Assembly: GCA_026770575.1 (NCBI GenBank)
Contig: MU657227.1
Coordinates: 130,292 to 168,517, forward strand
Reading direction: 5' to 3'
Length of the DNA stretch: 38,226 bases
From: Pelagophyceae sp. CCMP2097
Lineage: Eukaryota; Sar; Pelagophyceae
The first letter of the stretch is position 1, and the number at the start of each line of letters is the position of its first letter. The notes beneath the pieces are model-generated. The model was not told where the DNA came from. It saw only the letters and a list, made by a program, of their open reading frames with translations, and did no database searches. The position numbers were made by a program, and so were the translations under genes. Positions 20,714 to 32,200 of the stretch are shown piece by piece.

Positions 20714-21685
20714 ATGGCATCACGAGGCGTGCAAGTTGGAGCGCGCGTCTGCCTCGCGACCGACTCAGCGCGGCCCGGTGTCATCGAGTCACGTATCGGA
20801 AGTGGCTCTGGAGGCTGCTGGACCGTGCAGTTCGCCGACAAGAGCCGCAACATCCGCGTCTGCGACCTCGAGGTGCTGCCGTCCGATGACGCCACGTTCG
20901 AGCCGTCGCAAGCACCGCCAAACGCCAAGAAGAGGAAAAAGGAGAAGCGGGCCAGTCCCGTGGACCGGGCGCTGAAAGCGGCGACTCCACCGGATGCTGC
21001 ATCGAGCCGCAAACGCCGCGCCGAGGCCTCCAACGACGCGGGCGCCGCGGCCGCGGCCGAGGCCTCTCCCGACGACGAGGAGCTCGGCGACGGTGCTTCG
21101 GGAGACGAGCTGCGAGTGAAGCGGCTGCAATACATCGCCCCCAAGGTGCTCGAGTCTGCGCCGCTGTTTAGCAGCCTCGATAACGCTAACCGGGAGATCG
21201 CGCGGCTGCAGGCGCTCGTCGACGGCGCGCTCGTCGAAACGATCGACGTCGACGCGGACGGAGCCCTCGAGTCTGCGGCCGAGGCCGCTGCACAGCGCCG
21301 CGGGACTACGGCGGCGCCGGCGAGCAACCTCGTTGCCCTCGCCTTGCTCCACGCGTCACACGAGACCATCGTCGTCGCGATCAAGGAGGAGCGAGACACA
21401 GTCACAGATGAGAGGGACAAGGTGACGGAGGACCGGGACGACCAGGAGGACGAGTGCAAGACGGCGCACAACTTCATCGGGCGGCAGAAAGACGTGATCG
21501 GCGGCCTGCAGGATGAAATCGGCGGCCTGTGGCTGGAGATGGACGGCCTGCGAAGGGAGGCGCGGCGCCGCGACGAGGCCGGAGCGCGCCGCGTCGCCGA
21601 GCTCGAGGCCGCCATCGCCGAGCTCGAGGCCGCCGCCATCGAGGCGCCGGCGCCGCCGACGACACGGCGCGCGCGCCCAAAGTGA
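20714..21685 (+). CDS. Intronless coiled-coil protein with an N-terminal Tudor/SH3-like segment
   Basis: A single 323-residue frame, start ATG at 20714 (MASRGVQVGARV). Residues about 1-55 (RPGVIESRI, WTVQFADKSRNIRVCDLEVL) have the look of a small Tudor/KOW-type barrel. A basic cluster KKRKKEKR at about 80 could direct it to the nucleus. The C-terminal half is rich in E, D, R and K, with repeated phrases (EERDTVTDERDKVTEDRDD; IGGLQDEIGGLWLEMDGL; ELEAAIAELEAA) typical of a long coiled coil. Earlier in-frame codons exist but no earlier ATG fits as well. The lack of introns, among intron-rich neighbours, may mean retroposition or membership in a multicopy family. Function unknown. Confidence 0.7.
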   Translation: MASRGVQVGARVCLATDSARPGVIESRIGSGSGGCWTVQFADKSRNIRVCDLEVLPSDDATFEPSQAPPNAKKRKKEKRASPVDRALKAATPPDAASSRKRRAEASNDAGAAAAAEASPDDEELGDGASGDELRVKRLQYIAPKVLESAPLFSSLDNANREIARLQALVDGALVETIDVDADGALESAAEAAAQRRGTTAAPASNLVALALLHASHETIVVAIKEERDTVTDERDKVTEDRDDQEDECKTAHNFIGRQKDVIGGLQDEIGGLWLEMDGLRREARRRDEAGARRVAELEAAIAELEAAAIEAPAPPTTRRARPK

Positions 21686-22087
21686 TCGCGCGGCTCGTTC
21701 CCGCCCAGTACATTCAGACTCTTCTTCATGCGTCCCGAGACCCGGGCCGCCGCTGCGGCGCGGAACTTGCGGCGGTACGAACACACACCGGGCCGTGTTT
21801 CGACGACGAGGAGGCGCGCATGCGGTCAACGACGTCCGCGGCGGTCGGAAAGCTTTCGCCGAAACAAGCCCTTGCGTGTGAAGGGACATCCTCGTGCCGC
21901 GGTCCAGCCGGCCCGGCCCGCGCGGCCATGCTCCCTGCAACAACAATGCATACCAAGCCCCCCCCGGCGGCCGCGCTCTTCGAGTCCCCACGGCCTCTCT
22001 CGAGAGCCGTTTGCAGCCAGATGGTCGCATTCTCGCCTCATCTGAGTTTCAGCCGGTGGATCCTCGTGCCGAGTCGATGGAAGTTAC
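21686..22087. other. Spacer between convergent genes, nothing recognised
   Basis: The coiled-coil gene (+) and the OPT gene (-) end toward each other here. Frames on both strands are short and without domains. Confidence 0.4.
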
Positions 22088-25000
22088 TTATCCAATCTTC
22101 GAAAAGTCGAGCGAGAAGGGCGGTTTCAATCCGTTGACTTCGAGCACCGACGTGACGACGCCGGCGAGGCCGTCGCCGGCGAGGAAGGCGGCGCCGACGA
22201 TTTCCGATCTTTTTTCAGCAGACGCCGGATCCACAAACCTCCAGACCGTCGCCGCACCGAGGCCGAAGAGCGAGGCGAAGGTTTGGCCCGGTAGTAAATA
22301 AATGCCGATGCCGAATGCGATGGCGTTTGGACAACGTTTCTGCTGGTTGGGCCTGCCCCTCAGAACAAAGTCGTGGACAAAGTTGAACATTAAAGCAACA
22401 CCACCACACAAAGCCGACAACGAGAGGCAGTGCTGCGGGAGCTTGCCGACGCCTACGAATTGCGTCTGGAGAGGCGTGTGGTGGGCGTCCTTCCTTTTGG
22501 AATTCATACCCTTCTTCCCAAAGTAGCGCTCTGCGCTTCTTGCGGCATAGACGCGGCCTCGGCACCGCCGGCGAAGACAAAGGCGAGGGCTCTGTAGGAT
22601 TTCGCGATGGTCGCCGGGAGCGCGGGCGTGGGGACAGATATGGCGTTGACGTAAATACTATATAGGAAGGAAGACCTAGACAAGGCGTAAATACTATAGG
22701 AATGACGAGGCGCGCAACGCGTTTGGCCTTTCGGTTTTGCACGAGTCTACGGACGTGAATATGGACGTGGTGGCGCCGATGAGCTGCGCGGCGAGCATGG
22801 CCCAGGGTGAGGCGAGGAGCATTTGGGCCGTTTTGAAGTCTCGAACGAGGTCCAGCGCCTAGGGAGCAGGTCAAGGCCGCCGTCTCCAACGCCCCGGTTT
22901 GAATTGAAACACCCCGGAGACGCGCCTGGTCTATCACGGCGATGGCCAGGGCGCCGAGGGCCTAAAGGGGCAAGTCTGGGATGATGTGGCATGTCTTCGG
23001 TATTGTACGCACCAGTGTGGGGAGAACATGGGGCGACCCGTACCACGCCGCGAAGAGCATGATCATCACTTTCCCGCAGCTGGACGCGACGTTGGACCCG
23101 GTGACGCCGACTGCCATCGTGATCCCAATAGACCACAGCGGGGATGAGATGACCGCAACGAGCACCATGGACCACCTGCACTCGAACTGCCGCACGAACA
23201 CCAAACTCGCAAAGGCCGACGCCAAGAACCATCCGCCGAGCCAGAATTTGGGTGTGATTGCCCCGAGGTCGTCACGCGGCTCTTTTGCGGCTCCTCTGGG
23301 AAAGTCCGCCGGGTGGAGCGCAGAGTACACCGCCACGTCGGCCTCCGCGTTTGCGCCCGGCAGCAGCGGCGCGTCGTGCCCGCCGCGCCGGGACCCTTGG
23401 AAGTCGCGGCGCTGCTTGGCTTGTTCATAAATGAATAAAAAAGTAATCTTGATCAGCTGATAAACGGAATCGACACAAACGACGAGAATCGCCGGCATGA
23501 GATAATATGCGTCGCGGCCCTCGAATCCCGTCGCGCCGGCGGCGTACCACGTGCCCTCGTGCATGTTGGCGAGCTTCAAAAGGCCACCCGAGGCGACGCA
23601 CGCTCCCAAGACTTCAGAGAGGATGAACCGCGCCGGCACGATAAAGCCGTGGCCAAACGGCGCCGGCTGCAGGTTCAGCTGCCAGGAAGACTTGCGCATG
23701 GCAATGAGACCGAAGAGCGGGAGGCGCCTGTTTCTCGCCGTTTGATGGCGAGCAACGTTTCGATGTCCGGAATATAAAACGACGTGAAACGTTTCGATGT
23801 CCGGAATATCGCCGTTTCAAGCCGGAATACCACCGTTCCGGGCCTTTCCGGATTCGCAAAGCCTCTGATGCCGCTCGCAACTCGGTCCTCGTTTTCCATA
23901 GAGACGCGGCAACTTGCTCGAGGCCGTCCACGCACCAGCACGTTAGAGCCAGTACAAACGCAGGTACGAGGCCTTTAACGAGCAACGTCGGCTCGTAATT
24001 GTCAGACGACGCGTGCAGCGACCTGCGGCGCCGAATTCGCCGCCGGGACGTCTGGGATTTTTTACGAGGGTCCCTCGATAGGGACCGTCTCGAGGCCCCG
24101 TCTCGAGGGCCCCGTCTCGAGAAACCCAGCTCGAGGGACCCAGCTCGAGGGACCCCGTCTCGAAATCCGTCTCGATGCCCCCGTCTCTAGGGCCGCGTTT
24201 CGAGAGAACCCCGTAAGGAACCCCGGTAAGCCCCGTCTCGGGAGACCGTCCTGAGGGATCCAGCTCCAAGGCCCCCGTCTCGAGGGACCGTCCCAGAGAC
24301 CGGCTCGAGGGACCCGTAGAGAGAGGCCCTGTCTAGAAGGACTCTCGTCTCGAGAGACCCTGTCTCGAGAGACCTGTCTAGAGGGACCCCGTCTCGAGAG
24401 ACCCCGTCTAGAGGGACCGTCTCAGAGAACCCGTCTTGAGAGATCCTGTCTCGAGGGACCCCGTTTTAGGGACCCCCGTCTTGTGCCCCTCCCGTTTTAG
24501 GGACCCCCGTTTTGAGGTCCTTCGTCTCGAGCCCTCCCCACTTTGAGGGCCTCTGTCTCGAGGGACCCTGTTTCGGGAGACCCCATCGAGAGGCCCCGTC
24601 TCGAGGGACCCCGTCTCGAGGACCCCATCTCGAGGACCCCGTCTCGAGGACCTTGTCTTGAGGACCTCCCGTCTCGAGCCCTCCCGCCTCGGGGGCCTCT
24701 GTCTGGCGACGCTCGAGGTGCGGCTCGCGGAGCGGCGAATCTCGAGCTGGGTCTCTCTCGATGAGTTTCTCAAGACAAGGGGCCTCGAGGCGAGGTGCCG
24801 AGGCGAGGTGCCCCTCTCGACAGTCCTGTACGGGCGCTATAGAGGGGCCGTACAGAGGGACTGTACAGAGGGACTGTACAGAGGGACTGCATTGAGGGGC
24901 CGTCTCGAGGGGCCGTCTCGAAGGACCGTATAGAGGAGCCGTATAGAGGGGCCGTACAGATGATTTGTATAGAGGGACTGTATAGAGGGGCCGTCTCGAG

Positions 25001-25860
25001 GGACCGTCTCAAGGGACCGTCTAGAAGGACCGTACAAAGGGACTGTACAGAGAGACTGCATAGAGGGACCGTCTCGAGGGCCCATAGAAAGGAAGGTATA
25101 CAAGCACCCCGACGCACTGGATGGTCCTTGCGGCGGCGACGGAGTACGGGAACGGCAGCGGCTCGCGGATGACCTAAAGAGGCGGTGAAAGGCCCTGGAA
25201 GTAGCCGGGTGTTCCAGAAAGAGGCGATGACGAAGATCCAGAGACGAGGAAGACGCCGGCCCGTGCAAACTTGCGCCGGAGAGGTATACTGAGGAAGAAC
25301 CCAACGTAGCAGAGCGCCGCCGAATACAAGAGTAGGTCCGTGACTTTGGGCTGCCAGACTGCAGAGTCGCCTTCGAAGCCGTCGGCGTCTCGGATCTCTC
25401 GACCCATGGCGAGGATGGCAAAGGGCATGGAAGTTCCACAAACCACCGCCGTGGCCGACACGGCCACCGTCATCAGGACGCAGTTCTCCGCCGGCGTAAA
25501 CGGATACGCGCGGCGGGGCCAGAGCGCGTTCAAGGCTTTCACTGCTCCAAAGCCGAGGATGGCAGCTGAAATGTTATTGGTGGTCGTCCAGCCATACCTT
25601 GAGGTAGTCTCAGCTGACTCCCCGGAAGAATGCATCAACTGAAGGCAGCACCGTCCCCGGAATGCATCGACTCACTTGATCGCGAAGTAAATGTTCTCGA
25701 CCGTGGTCAGCGTGCCGATGCAGAGGCCGAGTAGAACGGAACGTGTGGTCAGGCCCTCCCATTTCGAAACCTCCGATAAGCTATCCGCGCTCGTTTCGTC
25801 CGAGACGGTCTCCAGCGACGGCGCGTTCCGCAGCGGCGGCGCCGACGGCGCGAAGCGCAT
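22088..25860 (-). CDS. OPT-family (oligopeptide / metal-chelate) transporter
   Basis: Polytopic membrane transporter for small peptides or metal chelates, proton-coupled in known members. Reverse exons proposed: 25860-25676, 25597-25255, 25173-25118, 24022-23936, 23727-23013, 22961-22926, 22858-22755, 22675-22566, 22452-22088; phases agree and give 666 residues, a usual OPT length. Key matches: WEGLTTRSVLLGLCIGTL opening helix; PFTPAENCVLMTVAVSATA; VIREPLPFPYSVAAARTIQ (family pattern EPLPFP.G.A.A); LVRDFKTAQMLLASP with MLAAQLIG (family DLKTGYLLGASP); ISVPTPALPATI; and a last exon with AIAFGIGIYLLP and GAAFLAGDGLAGV. Substrate (peptide versus metal-siderophore) cannot be told. Intron 3 (25117-24025) is 1.1 kb and filled by minisatellite. 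The border of the sixth exon is ambiguous. Confidence 0.8.
23757..23810. repeat. 20-bp exact tandem duplication in an OPT intron
   Basis: CGTTTCGATGTCCGGAATAT occurs at 23757-23776 and again at 23791-23810, offset 34 bp, inside the intron 23728-23935. Confidence 0.85.
24070..25090. repeat. Minisatellite arrays in OPT intron 3 (15-bp then 13-bp units)
   Basis: From about 24070 to 24710 the unit is GAGGGACCCCGTCTC, with GAGAGACC and CTAGAG variants (14-15 bp). From about 24830 to 25085 it becomes GAGGGACTGTACA, mixed with GAGGGGCCGTCTC (13 bp). On the sense strand of the host gene the first unit reads GAGACGGGGTCCCTC, close to the family core. The two blocks are separated by about 120 bp of non-array sequence. 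Confidence 0.85.
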
Positions 25861-26259
25861 GGCGAACGAGGCGCGGCCCAGCCCCGCTTTTCTTGAGCAC
25901 CGCTGAAAATTCCTGGAAGCGGCGCGCTGCGCTTCGCTCTTCGTTGCGTCGACAAAGGCCGCCCCGGCACGTGTCCCGGCGCGCCCAACGGGGGGCGCTA
26001 CCGCTGCGTTGTCGCGTGAAAGACCCGCACAGAAAAGTTAATTCGGCTCGGGCGCGCCGGCGGCGCCAGCGGTCGCGTGGGCGCGGCGCCTTTCGCGCGG
26101 CCCCGCAATCGTGCATTTCGAGAGCAAGAAATCGTCGTTACGGTTGACTCATTTTGCAATTTTTGAAGCCGAGTTCGAGTCCGGACGACGTCCTCAAAAC
26201 CTCGGAGGCGTCGGCGCGGGCGCGCCGCTTTCTCGGCGCGCCGTCGCCGCGCCGCGGCG
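25861..26259. promoter_or_regulatory. Putative bidirectional promoter between OPT and RAD54 genes
   Basis: The OPT gene starts leftward at 25860 and the RAD54-type gene rightward at 26260. The 399-bp space is GC-rich and has no recognisable coding domain. No TATA box is evident. The call is positional; extra 5' exons for either gene are possible. Confidence 0.35.
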
Positions 26260-29200
26260 ATGGGCAAGTTCCAGAAGCTGCAGCCGAGCGGTGGACGGCC
26301 CGTGGGCGGCGCCTCGTCGGCTTTGTCCACAAGTTCGGCGAATGCGCGGCCCGCGCGGCCCGCTGGCCCGGCGGCCTGCGGCGACGACGACCCGGTCCGC
26401 AGGCGCAACGTGCGTCGCCGCTTTCGAGCGTTGCATAGCCGCGGGGGCGCGTTGTATAGAGCCACTCGCGTTCCACTCGCGTTCCACGACACGTTCCAAG
26501 GCAAACGCGACGCAATAGGCCGCGCTGCTGGCGTCGGGCGGCGACGTCGTCACGACGCGCAAGACGTTCATGTGCGCTTTCCTATAGAGCGGCGCCGCGA
26601 GAGAGCGCCCTGTAGAGCCCCGGCCCTATAGAGCGCCCTGCTCGCCCTCTAGATTTCCCCGGCTCAAGCCGCCACTCTCGTGCTTCCCGGCCCAATGAGT
26701 CCCGCGTAGGCCCGGCGTGTTGACGACTGTGCCTCTCCAAGTGCGGCGCGCGTTTGCACCGCTTCTGGGATCGAGTCAGGCCAACGACCGCCTGCGTTTG
26801 ATCAAGAAGCTCGGCGCGGGCGGCTTCCAGCCGCAGGGCATGATCAAGTCCAAGTTCCTCTCTGGGGATACTTCTTTCAAGGGGGCTGCTTTTGTGCTTT
26901 TGACTGGGAAAGTCGAGTCTGATGGAAGCGATGTCGGTTCTGGTTCGGAAGACGAAGAAGCCATCCCAAAGGGCGAGCAGTTCCTGGAGCACGAGCCTCT
27001 GGTTCTGGACAAGGACGGCGAGGATGGCGAGATCTCGGTGCCGCCGCTTTTGGCGCAGTTCTTGAGACCGCACCAAAGAGAAGGTGCGCCGGGTTTTCCG
27101 CGCGCCGGGGTTTCCCGCGCGGCAAAACGGCGCCGCGAGCAGAGAAGAGGGGGGCGCGATACACGCGTGCTGGCAGAGTGCCTTTCCACGGTGGTCTTTC
27201 GGGCTTGCGGCGAGCGCGTCGCGACTTGCGGGAACGTCATAGGCGTGCGCTTTGTCTACGAGTGCGTCTCGGGCCTTCGAAACGGCGGCGGCTGTTTGGG
27301 GTCGATCCTGGCGGATGATATGGGTCTGGGGAAGACGCTGCAGAGCATTGCGGTGATTTATACCCTGCTCAAAGTCGCAGGCCTTTTCCCAGCGCCCGGA
27401 AAGGCAAACCCGCAGGAACAACGCAGTCGAAAGAGGCAGGGGGATTTACCGGTCACGCCGTGGCCTCGGAACACTGTCGAAATCTGTCGGAGACTCGCAA
27501 ATCAGGCCTCAAGCGCGTCGTGGTCGCCTGCCCCTGCTCTTTAGTACGCAATTGGGAAATGGAATTCGATAAGTGGGTCAATTCTCGAATCGACGCTTTA
27601 CCGCCGGCGGAGCGCGGCCGGCGAATCGACTGCGTCGCGATTGCGGACATGGACACCAAGGGCGTCGCCAGTACCGTGAGCACCTTGAGACCCGGGAGGC
27701 CGCGCAGAGACAATCCCCACGGAACATCCCCAACGGAATTTTCCCGAATGCCCTTTTTGGGACGCCCCCCGCCCGAAAAAAGCGTCGATACGTGAATATT
27801 CTTCCCGCCCGAAAAAAAAGGGCCAGTCGCTCGAGACTCCCGACCAAGAGGTCTTTTTCAGGTCGACGCGTTCCTGCGACGCGGCGGGGCGCGGCTGGCG
27901 GACGTGCTTGTCATCTCTTACGAAACATTTCGACTACACGCAAAAAGATTCGCCGCCTCGACGGCCGAGCCCGTTGACGTCCTCGTCTCAAGACGGCGCC
28001 CGAGAAGACGCGGCAAACCCAGTCCACTCGACGGACCCGTGCACAGGGCCCGAAGACGGCCACCCTACCATACACTTTCACGACGCAAGGGCTCATCGAG
28101 GGTCCGCCTACGAGGTCCGTAGACGGACCCTCCATACGGACCCTCCATACGGACCCTCCATTACCTGTCCACGGACCGATGACTCCATACGGACCCGAGA
28201 ACGGACCTTGTGCGGACCCGAGGACGTTTGCACGATGAACTGCACCATCTACGGACGACCGTAGAGAGCGTCTCTCGAGGATGCCCCTGTCCGCAATCGC
28301 TCTGTTTGCCGGTTATCGGCCCTCTGTCGACCGCTCGACGGACGCCCTCCGGGCCGCATGCGGACCCTCAGCAGTCCGAGGTCTGTCGAGGGCCAAGGAC
28401 TCGACGGAGAGTGTCATGCGCTTGACGGACCCTCTACAGACCCTCTACACCGTGTCCGTCTCGAGCGTGCCGAGGGCTCGACGGACGGTATGCGGACTCG
28501 GGACCACAAAGACGGTCCGTGCGCGGGCCCGAAGAGAGCCACCCTCTGCGTTGCACGGCGCAAGGGTCCGTATCGGTTCCGCATTCAAGGTCTGTCGTGG
28601 CGGCAGACCCTCTAAACGGGCCCTACTCCGACTGGCCCTCTACGGACCCTCTACGCGGCTCTGCGGACCCTTGGACGAAGTCGAATACCATGCGCGCACG
28701 GACAGCAGAGCGCGTCTGTCGATTTATCGTCGGCAGAGAGGCCAAAGGGCGGACCCGACGTCGGATTCGGCTACGGTTCATCGAGAGTGTCGAGGGTCAC
28801 AGGCGGACCCTCTGCGGTGACCCTCTGTGGTGACCACCAGACGGACCCGAAGACCACTCGACGGACCCGAAGACGCTCCCACCGTCTGTAGAGGTCCGCA
28901 CACATGGTCCATAGAGGGTCAGAGACGGACCCTCTATACGGGCCTCGTCCGCGGGGAGAGGGCGGGATAACCGGCAAACAGAGCGACTGAGGAACCCGGA
29001 CATTCGCGGCAAGGACGGTGGCCTCCCAGAGTCGAGACCGCTCGCAGCGTGGCCATCGTTTGTGGCCGCGACATCACGTGGTAAAATAGTGGTAAACTAG
29101 TGGTAAAATACCATTCAAACATAGTGGTAAAATACCATTCAAACACCTTCAAAACAGGTCTGCGACGAGGCGCACCGCCTCAAGAACGGCGACGCGCTGA

Positions 29201-32200
29201 CGACGTGCGTGCGCCGTTGCGAATACCGGATCGGCACGAATTGAAGACACCGTCCCTGCTCGCCACCGGGCGTTCGACAGTACGGGCCCCTGCAAGGCCT
29301 CTTTCGCGGCCACTTGCCTCTGCACGGTCACTCACAAGGCCTCTTGGGCGGCCTCTTTCAAGGGCCCTTGAAGAGCCCTTTGGAAGGGCCCCTGCAAGGC
29401 CTCTTTTGTGGCCACTTGCGATGCCTCTGCGCGGTCGCTTGCAAGGGCTCTATGAAGGGCCCTTGAAGAGCCCCCCGGACGAGCCCCTGCAAGGTCTCTT
29501 TCGCGGCCACTTGAAAGGCCTCTGCCGCGAAGCTCTGCGCATTCACTCGCGAGGCCTTTTTCAAGGCCCCTCTCAAGCCCCCACGCAGGGTTCCTTGCAG
29601 GAGACCGGGCCGCCGCGGCGACTCTGAGAGCCCGTCCAGGGGACGTCGCAAAGGGGTCGCAGTCGAAGAGACTGTCGAAAGGACCGTCCAAGGGACCGTC
29701 GAGGGGCCGCCAATCAAAGCGACAGTCACAGAGGGCCCGTCGAGGGACCCTCAAAGGGACTGTCCAAAGGAATTGTCAAAGGGACCGCCCAAGCGACCGT
29801 CCAAGGGACCGTCCGAGCCTCTCGAGAGGGTCGTCCCAAGGCGCCGTCTCGAGGGGTCGTCTCGAAGGGCCGTTTCGAGGTGTCGTCTCGAGGGGCCGTC
29901 TCGAGGGGCCTTTTCGAATGGCCGTCTCCAGGGGCCGTCTCGAGGGGCCGGAGAGAGCCTTCTCGAGGCGCCATTTCGAGGTGCCGTCTCGAGGGGCCGT
30001 CCCGAGGCGCTGTTTCGAATGGCCGTCTCGAGGGACCATCTCGAGGAGCCGGAGAGAGGAGCTTTCCCGAGGCGCCGTTTCGAGGCACCGTCTCAAGGCG
30101 CCGTGTCGAATGGCCGTCGAAAGGGACCGTCTCGAGGCACCGTCTCGAGGGGCCGTCTCAAGGCGCCGTTTCGAGGCGCCGTTTCGAGGCGCCGTCTCGA
30201 GGCACCGTCTCAATGGGCTGTCTCAAGGCGCCGTTTCGAACGGCCGTCGAAATGGGCTGTCTCGAGGGGCCTTGTTGAAGCGCCGTCCCAAGGCGCCGTT
30301 TCCCGTCTCCAACTTTTATTTTATTATTTTATTATTTTATTATTTTATCGTTTCTTATTTAAAACCTATCAAATTCGTGCTAAGTTGGTTGATCTGACTC
30401 GGCCAGGAGAAGGTCCTCCGGGACTGGGCATCCTGTGATTTTTATTACATTACATTACTTATAAGGCCGTTTTTGATGACGACGCGTGCCTCACTTTTCC
30501 GTCCTCACTTTTCCTCACTTTTCCAAACGTAGGACGGCGCTCGCGGCTTTGCCGTGCCGGCGGCGGATTTTGCTGACTGGGACGCCGATGCAAAACGATT
30601 TAGGGGAATTTTTTGCATTAGCCGATTTCGCCTGTCCAGGATTGTACGGTTCTCGGGACCGATTCTCAAAAGATTTCGAAAACCCGATTTTGAAAGCCAG
30701 GGAGCCCGACGCGTCAAAGGCCACGACGGCAAAGGCGGCGGCGTGCCAGTCGGACCTTTCCGCGAAAGCGGACTCGTTCATTCTGCGGAGGGAGAACAGA
30801 TTAAATGCGGTTCATCTGCCACCCAAGCTCACTTTAGTGCTCTGCTGCAACCTCACGCCCGTGCAAAAGCTCATGCGACGAGCGGCGCCCTGAAGGCCTC
30901 CGAGGCCCAAAAGGGCCATACACCTTGTACGATACAAGGCTCCGCGAGGCCCAAAAGGGGCATACAAGGCTCCGAGAAGGCTGGCCCGGACCTCTTGAGA
31001 CCACCGGACCTTTGGAGGCTGGCCCGAAGAGGTCCGTCAAACGGCCCTCGGGGCGGCCTTTGGAGACGGTCGACGACCCGTTCGAGAGGCCCTTTGGGAC
31101 GTTCGTATGGGCTGTGTCGACGCCCCGCCTCTCCCCAAAGGACCTTTGAAAAGGTCCGAGCGAGACGGTCCTGGAATGTGAAGCGGCTCCTCGGACCTTC
31201 GGCCTTTGGAGACGGGCCCGAGAATTTCGAGACGGGCCCGAGAAAGTCCCACTTCAACAGCCCAATGTCCTTCTCAACGGCCAAAGGACGGGCCACGACA
31301 ACGCCCTCGGAGACTGGGCCTCGTCTTCTCGACGAGGTCCCTTTTGAGACGGGCCCGAGGAAAGCCCCTCGAGGACGGTCCTTGTGGGGCGCTCCCTCAA
31401 AGCGTACGGGCCATTCGACGGCCCCGCGAGGCGGTCCTTCAAGACGGGCCCTCAAAAGTCCCTCGTACGGGCCGCTACAAGACCCCTCGAGGCGGTTCTC
31501 CAAGACGGTCCTCGTGAGCTGGCCCTCAGCGGTTTCTCGGGACGGTCTTCATACGGTCCATCCAACGGCCCCTCGGGGCGGTCCTTTGAGACGGGCCCTC
31601 GAAGGGCCCTCGCATGGTCCCTCGAGGCGGTTCTCCAAGACGGTCCTCGTGAGCTGGCCCCCAAAGGTCCCTCGGGGCGGTCCTAAGTCCTCGGGGCGGT
31701 CCCGCAAGGCGGTCCTTTGAGACGGTTTCGACAAGGTCCGTTCAAAAAAAGGTCCGTTCAAAAAAGGTCCGTTTCAAAAAAAGGTCCTTTGAGACGGTTT
31801 CGACAAGGTCTCTCTTACGGGCAAGGTCTCTCTTACGGGCCGTATCAAGGCCCCACGAGGCAAGGTCAGGGGGGACAAAAAATGGTCCTTGGAGGCGGTC
31901 CTTTGAAACTGCCCCTATTGCGGTCTTTGACGAGGCCTCGCGGGCGGCCTTTCGAGACAGACCCTTTGAGACGATCCAATAAAGGTCCGTTCAAAAAAAG
32001 GTCCGTTCCCGAAAATGGCCATGGAACGCCCCCTCGGCAAGGCTCCGAGAAGGTCCGATTTCCGGCCCGTTCGACAGGCCATATGTCCTTCGGAACGGTC
32101 GGGCCACGACAACGCTCTCCTTGACTGGGCCGAAGCTCTGGGCTCTTTATCGAAGAGGACCATGAAAAGTACCGAAGAGGACCATGGAAAGTACCGAAGA

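Noticed and set aside
25672..26500. Reverse frames as an extra gene between OPT and RAD54
   Set aside because: They lack domains and overlap the first OPT exon or the first RAD54 exons.
29773..30438. Forward frame of 221 codons rich in [13 protein letters not shown]
   Set aside because: It is repeat translation inside RAD54 intron 7; the flanking exons ([13 protein letters not shown] and [16 protein letters not shown]) join in phase only if it is removed.
30554..31720. Forward frame of 388 codons overlapping a RAD54 exon
   Set aside because: It is out of frame with the RAD54 motif exon 30533-30874 and continues into the minisatellite.
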